Below are positions 45,600-53,615 of a DNA stretch of 64,000 nt, piece by piece. The stretch is from Rhizobium leguminosarum bv. trifolii WSM1325. Its GTDB lineage: Bacteria > Pseudomonadota > Alphaproteobacteria > Rhizobiales > Rhizobiaceae. Both the position numbers and the translations under genes were made by a program. Where the stretch lies: the NCBI GenBank assembly GCA_000023185.1, contig CP001622.1, positions 1,240,001 through 1,304,000 of the forward strand. The letters run 5' to 3'. The notes under the pieces are model-generated. The model was not told where the DNA came from. It saw only the letters and a program-made list of their open reading frames with translations, and did no database searches. Positions within the stretch are counted from its first letter, which is position 1; every line of letters begins with the position of its first letter.

Positions 45600-46937
45600 A
45601 TGACAAGAACCGTGAAATCGATCAGCATACTGCCGGCATACGGATTGAAAGCAGCTGTCGCGCTTGCTGGCGCGGCGCTTTTGAGTTTTGGCCTTTCGAC
45701 AGCCGCGCGCGCCGACGACCTGGCCGTGTGGGATGACCAAACCTATGAAGGTCAGAGTGCTGTTATAGAGCAGCTCAACAAGGAGTTTGAAGCTGCCCAT
45801 CCCGGCGTCACGATCAAACGCACCGCCCGCACCTTTGATGACATGAAGTTGACGCTGAAGCTTGCGGTTTCGGCAGGTGATGGCCCTGTCATCACCAAAG
45901 TCAACCAGGGTGCCGGTGACATGGGGGCGATGGTCAAGGAGGGATTGCTTCTGCCGGTCGACGACGACATCAAAAAATATGGCTGGGATAAACTCCAGTC
46001 GGATTCCGTGCTTGCTCGAGACCGCTGGGAGGATGGAAAATTTGGGGTCGGTAAGACCTACGGCATATCAGGTCTCGCCGAGATCGTTGGCCTCTACTAC
46101 AATAAAAAAATCCTCGCCGATGCGGGAGTAGCGCTGCCGCAAACCTTCGAGGAGCTGTTGGCCGGTCTCGACAAGCTGAAGGAAAAGGGCGTTCCGCCCT
46201 TCATGATGGGCTCTGCAAAGCAACATCTGGCCCTGCACATGATCGGCGCCATCGACCAAGCGCATATCGACGCCAGCAATCGCGCAGAGCTTGACGATCT
46301 GATTTACGGACGTGGCGGCTCCTGGAACACCAAGGGGAACATCGAATCCGCCAAACTCGTGCAGCAATGGGCACAGGGCGGTTATTTTTTCCTCGGTTTC
46401 GAAGGCATCTCGGGTGACGACGCCGTCCAGCTTTTCATTTCCGGGCAGGGCGCGTTCCTGATCTCCGGGACCTGGTATTTCGGTGACATGCAACACAATC
46501 CGGATATCGGCTTCATGGCGATTCCCGCTCCGAAGGGTGTTTCCAAACCCATGAGTGTCGGGGGCGTGGATCTTGCCTGGGCGATAACGAGCCTTGCCAA
46601 AAGCAAGCCGACACAGGACCTAGCCGGCGCATATATCGATTATATGGTCTCAGAAAAGGCTGCTGAAACCTGGGCCAATGCTGGCTATCTTCCGGCTACT
46701 TCGCTCGCGGCTGACGCAAAGCCAAAGCTCACGCCGCTCCTCACTTCCGGCATCGAAATGTGGAAGACACTCAACGCAAACGACGCTCTCGGCCATTACC
46801 CCGATTGGTCGAGCCCAACGATGCTGAAGACAATAGACGACAACACGCCGCTTCTTCTGTCCGGCAATATCACGCCCGAAGCCTTTGTCGATGCTATGGA
46901 CAAGGATTATCAGGCGTACCTGAAGGACAAGAAATAA
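45600..46937 (+). CDS. ABC sugar transporter substrate-binding protein (CUT1 type)
   Basis: A 445-residue periplasmic binding protein. The signal peptide is at about 10-38 (LKAAVALAGAALLSFGL, cleavage after ARA). The mature part has the solute-binding family 1 layout: LAVWDDQTYEGQSAVIEQLN, the LYYNKKILADAGV hinge segment and a C-terminal YLPATSLAADAKP. The closest general relatives are extracellular binding proteins for di- or oligosaccharides; the sugar is unknown. ATG 45600 follows GGTGGAGCAG. The permeases follow after 125 bp. Confidence 0.9.
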   Translation: MTRTVKSISILPAYGLKAAVALAGAALLSFGLSTAARADDLAVWDDQTYEGQSAVIEQLNKEFEAAHPGVTIKRTARTFDDMKLTLKLAVSAGDGPVITKVNQGAGDMGAMVKEGLLLPVDDDIKKYGWDKLQSDSVLARDRWEDGKFGVGKTYGISGLAEIVGLYYNKKILADAGVALPQTFEELLAGLDKLKEKGVPPFMMGSAKQHLALHMIGAIDQAHIDASNRAELDDLIYGRGGSWNTKGNIESAKLVQQWAQGGYFFLGFEGISGDDAVQLFISGQGAFLISGTWYFGDMQHNPDIGFMAIPAPKGVSKPMSVGGVDLAWAITSLAKSKPTQDLAGAYIDYMVSEKAAETWANAGYLPATSLAADAKPKLTPLLTSGIEMWKTLNANDALGHYPDWSSPTMLKTIDDNTPLLLSGNITPEAFVDAMDKDYQAYLKDKK

Positions 46938-47062
46938 AAATTGCGGGCGCTGGTCACGGCCGTCCCTGGCTGTCGTGGCCTCAGTCGGGTCGATCCAAAT
47001 AAATGAGCACTGCGATCGGCTTGCTGCGCGATGACCACAGCTTTGGCTTTATGGAGTAATGG

Positions 47063-47956
47063 ATGAAACGCTCCGCACTTGACGGCTCGCAACGGAGCAA
47101 TTTTATCTATTTATTGCCTGGATTGCTGTTCTACGCGGCTTTTGTCTTTGGACCGATCGTCGCGGCTTTGGGTTTGAGCCTGACCAGTTGGGACGGCTTG
47201 AGCATGCCCAAGTGGGTTGGTTTGGGCAATTACGCCGATCTTTTTTCTGACAGCCGTTTTTATATTGCCTTGCGTAACAATGCCGAGCTTATGATCTTCT
47301 ATTGTGTCCTGCCGCTCGTGCTCGGCATAACTCTTGCCGCTTGCGTCTGGAATCTGAAGCAGCGCGAACAACTCGCCCTGCGCACCTTCCTGTTCCTGCC
47401 TTATATCATGCCGACTGCCGTGTTGGGCATCATCTGGGCATGGCTCTACAATCCCGCATTTGGCCCGTTCAATCAGTTTCTGAGAGCGGTGGGGTTGGGC
47501 GCCTTCGCGCTCCCGTGGTTGGGCGATTTCAATTTTGTGCTTCCCGCGGTCGGGATCGTTGCCACTTGGTATTTCTTCGGTTTTTGCATGGTCATCTTCC
47601 TGACCGGAATTCAGCGCATCGACCCGTCTCTTTTCGACGCTGCCAAGGTCGATGGCGCTTCGGGGCGAAAAACCTTTTTCTGGATAACGCTGCCGCTTCT
47701 CTTGCCTGAAATAAGGGTGGTTTTGCTGCTGACGGTCATCGCGTCAATCAAAAGCTTCGACCTGATTTTTACAATGACCCGGGGCGGACCCGCCAACGCG
47801 ACGCTCGTCCCGAACATCTACATGTATCAGCTTGGCTTCGAGCTTAATCGGTTCGGCGCTGCGGCGGCCATCGCCATTGTCGGCGCTATACTCACATTCG
47901 TCATCAACTACGCAATTCACCGGCTGGTGGGCTCGCAGAACAAAGGACGGGCTTGA
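47063..47956 (+). CDS. ABC sugar transporter permease 1 (MalF-like)
   Basis: A 297-residue permease with six membrane helices. The EAA-type loop is visible in DAAKVDGASGRKTFFWITLP with the following LLLPEI. It pairs with the next gene to form the channel of a CUT1 importer. The stop overlaps the next start by one base (TGATG). Confidence 0.9.
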   Translation: MKRSALDGSQRSNFIYLLPGLLFYAAFVFGPIVAALGLSLTSWDGLSMPKWVGLGNYADLFSDSRFYIALRNNAELMIFYCVLPLVLGITLAACVWNLKQREQLALRTFLFLPYIMPTAVLGIIWAWLYNPAFGPFNQFLRAVGLGAFALPWLGDFNFVLPAVGIVATWYFFGFCMVIFLTGIQRIDPSLFDAAKVDGASGRKTFFWITLPLLLPEIRVVLLLTVIASIKSFDLIFTMTRGGPANATLVPNIYMYQLGFELNRFGAAAAIAIVGAILTFVINYAIHRLVGSQNKGRA

Positions 47957-48789
47957 TGAGCCGTTGGTCTAACATCCCCGCCGGTACGCTATTCCTTCGC
48001 ATTGTCCTCTGGCTTCTTGCTTTCGTGACGATCACGCCGTTCCTGCTGCTGCTTCTAACCTCAATAAAGAGCAAGGCCGACGTTCTGCAGGGTGCGTTCG
48101 CGCTGCCGGCATATCCGCATTTCGAAAATTACGTCGATGCCTGGAATGCCGGACATTTCAATATCTACTTCTGGAATTCGATCATCGTTGTCATACCCGT
48201 CGTTGCTGCAAGCGTCTTTCTAGGCCTGCTGACCGGTTTTGCCTTCGCCTACCTGTCATTTCCGCTCCGGCGTACGCTGTTCGCTATTCTGACGCTCGGC
48301 ATGATGGTGCCGGCGGAAGCCTTCATCATCCCGCTTTATTATGAAATGCGGTATCTGGGATTGATCAATACCTATGCGGCTCTGATTTTGCCGCAGATCG
48401 CGATGTCGATACCGTTCTCGACGATCTTCCTCGCCAGCGCGATGCAGCAACTGCCGGAAGAAGTTCTCGAAGCGGCGGTTCTCGATGGCGCCGGACGCTT
48501 CTATATCCTGCGCAAGATCGTTATCCCACTCATGGTGCCGGCAATGTCGACACTGGCGCTGTTCCTGTTCATATGGACCTGGAACGAGTTTCTCATTCCG
48601 TTCATTCTGGTCAATGACGACGCCTATCGGACGCTGCCCCTCGGCATGTTGTTTTTCCAGGGACGTTACACCGTCAACACGCCGGTTCTGACCGCCGGCG
48701 CGGTGATTGTCATTTTCCCGCTCATCGTGACTTATCTGGTTTTCCAGCGACGGTTCATTGCCGGCCTGACGGCAGGAGCGACGAAATAG
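47956..48789 (+). CDS. ABC sugar transporter permease 2 (MalG-like)
   Basis: A 277-residue permease with six helices. The EAA motif is LEAAVLDGAGRFYILRKIVIP and the C-terminus ends in QRRFIAGLTAGATK, as in MalG-type proteins. ATG 47956 overlaps the upstream TGA by one base; a TTG one codon earlier is less likely. No ATP-binding subunit follows, because the next gene is on the other strand, so the ATPase must come from elsewhere in the genome. Confidence 0.9.
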   Translation: MSRWSNIPAGTLFLRIVLWLLAFVTITPFLLLLLTSIKSKADVLQGAFALPAYPHFENYVDAWNAGHFNIYFWNSIIVVIPVVAASVFLGLLTGFAFAYLSFPLRRTLFAILTLGMMVPAEAFIIPLYYEMRYLGLINTYAALILPQIAMSIPFSTIFLASAMQQLPEEVLEAAVLDGAGRFYILRKIVIPLMVPAMSTLALFLFIWTWNEFLIPFILVNDDAYRTLPLGMLFFQGRYTVNTPVLTAGAVIVIFPLIVTYLVFQRRFIAGLTAGATK

Positions 48790-48816
48790 ACAGCCGATTC
48801 GGTCGGCGGCAAGACC

Positions 48817-50061
48817 CTACGCCGCTCCCCTCATTCTTCGTTCGCGCTTGTGGCGCACTTCCAGCGCCGCGCAGCCCCAGACCGTGCCAAGCAGCAGATA
48901 GACATGGCGCCAGTGGTCGATATCGATGACGTTGCCGATTGTCGCATGGCCGAGAACCGAGATCCAGGCGATCATCAGGAACGGCTGCCACGGCCGGTCG
49001 AGCAGCAGGTTTCGGAAGCCGAGAGCCAGCGTCCAGACAAGCATGCCGACATAGCTGACGAAGCCGAGCCAGCCATAGGAGGTGAGCGATTTCAGCCAGA
49101 TATTGTGCTCGTCCTCGGGAAACATCGTGCCGAACACCAGCGGGCCGATGCCGAGCGGCCGCTCCATCATCATCGTGAAGCCGATCCGGTGGCGCTCGAA
49201 GCGACCGAGATGTTCGCCGTCATATTGCTGTACCAGCTGGGCGCGCGCCGAAAACAGTTCGGCGACCTTCGGGATCTGCAGCGCCACCAGCAGCGACGCG
49301 ATCAGCATGATGATCGCCGCCAGCGACAGGACCAAGACGCGCAAGCGAAAGGCGCCGCTGCGCTCCTTCAACAGCATGATGAAGATCAGCAGCACCACGC
49401 CGAGCGCAAAGAGCCCCCAGGCGGCGCGAGAAAAGGAGAGGAAAATGCCGAGCGCAAGCACCAGCAGGGCGGCGGCCTTCAGCGGCGATTTCTTCAGGTC
49501 GCCGACCAGGATGCCGTGGACGAGATAGAGCGATGGCGGCACCAGGAAGGGGCCGAAGACGTTGGGGTCCTGGAAGGCGCCCTTGGCACGGTCGTAGAGC
49601 GTGAAGATTTCCGCGCCCGGAAAGGCGTGGAAATAGCCGAGTATGCCGAGCGCGGAGGTGGCGACGGCGGCAAAGGTCCAGGCATTGAAGATCAGCGGCA
49701 ACCGCTTGTGGCTGTCCTCGATGATTGCCGCGTAGAAGACCGCCGTCAGCGCCAGGAAGGTCGACACCGCGATATACATCGGCGCGGTTGCCAGGTCCTT
49801 CATCTGCGTCAGCGACAGCATGCCGCCGATATTGAAGGTCAGCAGCAGGGCCAGCAGCGGCGCCACGCCGCGCGAAATCCTGAGGCCCAGGATGAACCAG
49901 AGGCCGATCAGCCCCGCCATCCAGAGTTCATAAGGTGCCGGCTCGTCGATCACGAAACCGGAAAGGAAGACGCCGAAGGCGACGAAGGCCGAGCCGATCA
50001 GGCGCAGCGTCATCCGCTGCGGTTGGGCGACACGGGGATATGTCGCCTCGATCGCGGTCAA
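48817..50061 (-). CDS. O-antigen ligase/polymerase-family membrane protein
   Basis: A 414-residue protein with about twelve helices and the Wzy_C-type periplasmic loop region (QDPNVFGPFLVPPSLYLVHG, then HIGFTMMMERPLGIGP-like residues in RIGFTMMMERPLGIGP and EDEHNIWLKSLTSYGWLG). In a Wzy-dependent pathway it would polymerise lipid-linked repeat units at the outer face of the inner membrane. Its start overlaps the stop of the PHPT gene by four bases (ATGA). It is last in the minus-strand exopolysaccharide operon. Confidence 0.82.
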   Translation of the reverse strand: MTAIEATYPRVAQPQRMTLRLIGSAFVAFGVFLSGFVIDEPAPYELWMAGLIGLWFILGLRISRGVAPLLALLLTFNIGGMLSLTQMKDLATAPMYIAVSTFLALTAVFYAAIIEDSHKRLPLIFNAWTFAAVATSALGILGYFHAFPGAEIFTLYDRAKGAFQDPNVFGPFLVPPSLYLVHGILVGDLKKSPLKAAALLVLALGIFLSFSRAAWGLFALGVVLLIFIMLLKERSGAFRLRVLVLSLAAIIMLIASLLVALQIPKVAELFSARAQLVQQYDGEHLGRFERHRIGFTMMMERPLGIGPLVFGTMFPEDEHNIWLKSLTSYGWLGFVSYVGMLVWTLALGFRNLLLDRPWQPFLMIAWISVLGHATIGNVIDIDHWRHVYLLLGTVWGCAALEVRHKRERRMRGAA

Positions 50062-51620
50062 TAGGCGTTTTCCGTGTTGAGCAGCCGGATCGGTGTCAGG
50101 AACAGGATCTTGAGATCGAACCAGAGCGACCAGTTCTCGATGTAATAGAGGTCGTAGGCCGTGCGGAACTTGATCTTCTCGTCATTGTCGACTTCGCCGC
50201 GCCAGCCGTTGATCTGCGCCCAGCCGGTGACGCCCGGCTTGACGCGATGGCGGGCGAAATAACCCTCGACGACATCGCCGAAGGCGCGGTCGCGCGCCTG
50301 AGCGAGAACGGCGTGCGGACGCGGGCCGACGAGCGAGAGATCTCCCCTCAGCACGTTGAAAAGCTGCGGCAGTTCATCGATCGAGGTCTTGCGGATGAAG
50401 CGGCCGACGCGGGTGACACGCGGATCGCCCTTGGTCACCGCTGCCTTGCCGGTGGGGTCGGCCATGTTGGTGTACATCGAGCGGAACTTGAAGACGTTGA
50501 TGATTTCATTGTTGAAGCCGTGGCGCTTCTGCATGAAGAAGATCGGGCCTTCCGACGTTGCCTTGATGGCGATCGCGGTCGCGACCATGATCGGCCAGAG
50601 CAGCGCAAGTGCGACGATCGTGAAGAAGATGTCGAAACCGCGCTTGGCGACGGAATCCCAGTCGCGGATCGGCTTCTTGAAAATATCGAGCATCGGCACC
50701 GAGCCGACATGCGAATAGGCGCGCGGCCGGAAGCGCAGCCGGTTGGCATGCGCGGCAAGGCGGATATCGACCGGCAGAACCCAAAGCTTCTTCAAAAGGT
50801 CGTAGATACGGGCCTCGGCCGACAGCGGCAGGGCGATGATCAGCATGTCGATGCGCGTTAGCCGCACGAATTCGACGAGTTCGGCGACGGTGCCGAGCTT
50901 CGGATAACCGGCGACCATGATCGGCGAGCGTTTCTCGCCGCGGTCGTCGAAGATGCCGCAGATGCGGATGTCGTTGTCGGCCTGCTGTTCGAGGACGCGG
51001 ATCAGATCCTTGGCCGGCTCGCCGCCGCCGACGATGACGGCACGGCGTTCCATGATGCCGTTGCGCGCCCAGTTGCGGATGCCGTAGGCGACGAGGAAGC
51101 GCTCGGCCGCGAGGAAGAGAGCGCCCGCAGCAAACCAGACGATATAGGCATCGACCATCGCCGATGTCGTGCCGCGAAGAAGTGCGAACAGGCCGGTGGT
51201 GAGGACAAACGCGATCGTCCACGCAACGAGGATGCGCGGTATCAGACGCAGCTTGGAGCGAAGTGCCGGAATTGTGTAAGTATCGGCAAGCTGCAGGCTG
51301 ATGACGGTCAAGGCCGAGGCAATCGCCGCCATGCCCGCCCGCATCAACGGGGAATCGCCGCCGTCGCCTGGGCTGAAATAATAGGTGATCAGAGCTATCG
51401 CAAAGAGCGCCAGGAATTCGAGCAGCCGCAATTGCCCGATGATGATCGTTGGCGAACGGGTTCCGTCACGGAACTGTTCGGCGATCTGCCGGGCATAGGG
51501 GTTGATCTCAGTCGGATCGGAAGGCTTCTCCTGACCCGCTTCGCCGCGCACCTCGATGTCGGAAACCTGCTTGCGCAGTGCGTCCACGTCGAATTGATCG
51601 CCTTTTTCCAGCTTGTTCAT
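50058..51620 (-). CDS. Undecaprenyl-phosphate sugar phosphotransferase (WcaJ-like)
   Basis: A 520-residue polyprenyl-phosphate hexose-1-phosphate transferase that starts repeat-unit assembly by loading the first sugar phosphate onto the lipid carrier. An N-terminal cytoplasmic stretch precedes four helices (about 60-180), then a CoA_binding_3-like Rossmann domain. The C-terminal bacterial sugar transferase domain follows from about 325 with KRGFDIFFTIVALALL, FKFRSMY, and DELPQLFNVLRGDLSLVGPRP. Similar proteins start unipolar polysaccharide in Agrobacterium (UppE) and glucomannan in R. leguminosarum. Confidence 0.92.
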   Translation of the reverse strand: MNKLEKGDQFDVDALRKQVSDIEVRGEAGQEKPSDPTEINPYARQIAEQFRDGTRSPTIIIGQLRLLEFLALFAIALITYYFSPGDGGDSPLMRAGMAAIASALTVISLQLADTYTIPALRSKLRLIPRILVAWTIAFVLTTGLFALLRGTTSAMVDAYIVWFAAGALFLAAERFLVAYGIRNWARNGIMERRAVIVGGGEPAKDLIRVLEQQADNDIRICGIFDDRGEKRSPIMVAGYPKLGTVAELVEFVRLTRIDMLIIALPLSAEARIYDLLKKLWVLPVDIRLAAHANRLRFRPRAYSHVGSVPMLDIFKKPIRDWDSVAKRGFDIFFTIVALALLWPIMVATAIAIKATSEGPIFFMQKRHGFNNEIINVFKFRSMYTNMADPTGKAAVTKGDPRVTRVGRFIRKTSIDELPQLFNVLRGDLSLVGPRPHAVLAQARDRAFGDVVEGYFARHRVKPGVTGWAQINGWRGEVDNDEKIKFRTAYDLYYIENWSLWFDLKILFLTPIRLLNTENAY

Positions 51621-51677
51621 GGGGTTTCATCGCTCGTTGTTACCCAAGCGAAATAGCAGAAAGCCCCTAAGAAACAT

Positions 51678-52847
51678 TTACGAGGCCACAGGCAATACTT
51701 GGCCGGCAGCGGGATTGACGAGCTCTTGGTACAATTTCAGGACATCACGCGCCATGACGGCGGAGGAAAACACCGCCTTCACCGCCTCGGGCTTCGGCAT
51801 CGTCCTGGCGTGCCAGTCGGGCGTGCTCAGCGTTTCAGCCATGACGCGGGCGAGATCGTCGGAATTGCCGGGCTCCACCAGTGCTGCGCTTTCGGCGCCG
51901 AGCACCTCTGGAATGCCGCCGACACGGCTTGCGATGATCGTCTTGCCGGCGCCTAGCCCCTCGAGCACAATATAGGGCATGGCTTCGGCGCGCGAGGGAA
52001 CGACGAGGTTCTGCGCCATGGAGAAGGCTTCGTGGACCCGCATTGCCGGCAGCATGCCGATGCGTTTGCCAAGGCCGCGTTCGACCATCATCTCACGGTA
52101 GCGGTCGCGATCCGGCCCGTCGCCGATCATCAGCGCCGACAGTGGCCTGCCGAGCAGCCGTTCGGTCTTGGCGAAGGCATCGACAAACAGATCGGGACCT
52201 TTGAGGTCCCGCAGCATTCCCACATAGATGAAATGCACGGCATCCGAGCGGGTCGGGATCGGCTCGAAATCGCGCTCGCCAATGCCGTTGTAGATCAGTC
52301 TCGTCTTCGTCCGCGGCTTACCCACCTTGCGCGCATAGATGTCGCGCTCATATTCGCAGATGAAGACCAGCGCATCGGTGAAATATTCCTGCAGGCGCTC
52401 CATCCTGAGGACGAACTGTCCGCTGAGCGAGGAGCGCGAATAATGCAGGCTTCCGCCATGCGCGGTATAGAGGCGGGCTACGCGATACCTGTTCACCCGC
52501 AACGCTGAGCCGGCAAGTCGCGCGAGCACACCGCCCTTGGCGCCGTGCCCGTGCAGCACATCCGGCCGCAAACTTTTGATTTTCTTGTATGTATCCCACA
52601 TCGTCGCAATATCGGACGGGCTGATCGACCGCCGGATCGGCACGCGTGTCAGGCCGAGCGAGAGATAGGGACGGATATCGTCGAACAGGCTGTCCTCGTA
52701 CTCGCCGCCGGTCGAGCTGTCGCAGAGGATGCCGATTTCATGGCCGGCCTTGCTGTGTTCCTCGACGAGATCGCGGACATGGCGGAAAATTCCGCCGACC
52801 GGCGACCTGAAGCAATGGAGGATGCGGAGCGGCTGCTGTTCTGCCAT
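51678..52847 (-). CDS. Glycosyltransferase family 4 protein
   Basis: A 389-residue GT-B enzyme. The N-terminal acceptor half begins PLRILHCFRSPVGGIFRHVR; the C-terminal donor half contains FIYVGMLRDLKGPDLFVDAF and the E-x7-E style VVPSRAEAMPYIVLEGLGAG motif. It is expected to add a sugar to the lipid-linked unit on the cytoplasmic face. It lies three bases after the Wza-like gene and 57 bp before the PHPT gene. Confidence 0.9.
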   Translation of the reverse strand: MAEQQPLRILHCFRSPVGGIFRHVRDLVEEHSKAGHEIGILCDSSTGGEYEDSLFDDIRPYLSLGLTRVPIRRSISPSDIATMWDTYKKIKSLRPDVLHGHGAKGGVLARLAGSALRVNRYRVARLYTAHGGSLHYSRSSLSGQFVLRMERLQEYFTDALVFICEYERDIYARKVGKPRTKTRLIYNGIGERDFEPIPTRSDAVHFIYVGMLRDLKGPDLFVDAFAKTERLLGRPLSALMIGDGPDRDRYREMMVERGLGKRIGMLPAMRVHEAFSMAQNLVVPSRAEAMPYIVLEGLGAGKTIIASRVGGIPEVLGAESAALVEPGNSDDLARVMAETLSTPDWHARTMPKPEAVKAVFSSAVMARDVLKLYQELVNPAAGQVLPVAS

Positions 52848-52850
52848 CGC

Positions 52851-53426
52851 TCAGAAAAGCCGTTCGCGAACGTAGATCGTGTCACCTGCGATGATCGGTC
52901 CCGATATGTTGATGCGGCCTGTCAGCACCTGTCCGTTGATCTTGCGGGTAACATCGACCATGCGCTGGTTGGCGCGGCTGGTGAAGCCGCCGGCAATCGC
53001 GATCGCATTCTGCACCGTCATGCCGGGAACATAGGCATACTGGCCGGGCTGGCCGACTTCACCCATGATGAAGACCGAACGGTAGCGATCGACATCGATG
53101 GTGACGTCGGGATCGCGAAGATAGCCTTGCTGCAGTTTCTGGGCAATCTGGCCTGAGAGTTGCTGCAGGGTTCGGCCGCGGGCAGGGACCTGGCCGATGA
53201 GCGGGAAGGCGACATAGCCGGCCTGATCCACCGTATAGGTGTTGGTCAGGCTTTGCTGGTCGAAGACGGTGATGCGCAGCCGATCGCCGCTATCCAGTGT
53301 ATAGGGCTGGATGGTGGCCTCGTTGAAGGCCTTCGGCGCCGGCTTGTACGTCGTGCAGCCGCCCAATGCTGCCGTCATGGCTGCAAGGCTTAGGGCCAAA
53401 AGGATCTTGGGCTGGACGACAGACAT
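52851..53426 (-). CDS. Wza-like outer-membrane polysaccharide export lipoprotein
   Basis: A 191-residue lipoprotein with lipobox ALGGC (cysteine near 24). The Poly_export domain runs from about 42 (YTLDSGDRLRITVFDQQSLT) to the SLBB domain with VFIMGEVGQPGQYAYVPGMT. At this length it is the short form common in rhizobia, as in UppC-like proteins, lacking the C-terminal helix of E. coli Wza. First gene of the minus-strand operon, with a 189-bp divergent promoter region shared with the Wzc-like gene. Confidence 0.9.
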   Translation of the reverse strand: MSVVQPKILLALSLAAMTAALGGCTTYKPAPKAFNEATIQPYTLDSGDRLRITVFDQQSLTNTYTVDQAGYVAFPLIGQVPARGRTLQQLSGQIAQKLQQGYLRDPDVTIDVDRYRSVFIMGEVGQPGQYAYVPGMTVQNAIAIAGGFTSRANQRMVDVTRKINGQVLTGRINISGPIIAGDTIYVRERLF

Positions 53427-53615
53427 CCGCTTGTGCTCACAAAAATGAACTCGGTGCAGTCGTTATCGATCCGTTAGGGTTAATACCCGGTAAAGGGTGC
53501 GTGCAATTTCCCGGTTTCCTTCATCGATCATCGCTCTTTGCCGGTGAGATCGCCATTAACCGTTGAGTTACCATGGTCGTTTACGCTTACGGCACCTTTG
53601 TTGTGGAGTAAGAGC

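Noticed and set aside
46938-47062. Missing or broken ATPase gene in the sugar importer locus
   Set aside because: The gap between binding protein and permease is only 125 bp and carries no remnant of an ATP-binding protein.
48850-50064. 404-codon plus-strand open frame antisense to the polymerase gene
   Set aside because: Composition is dominated by Gln, Arg and Asp with no structure, whereas the minus strand encodes a regular multi-helix membrane protein.
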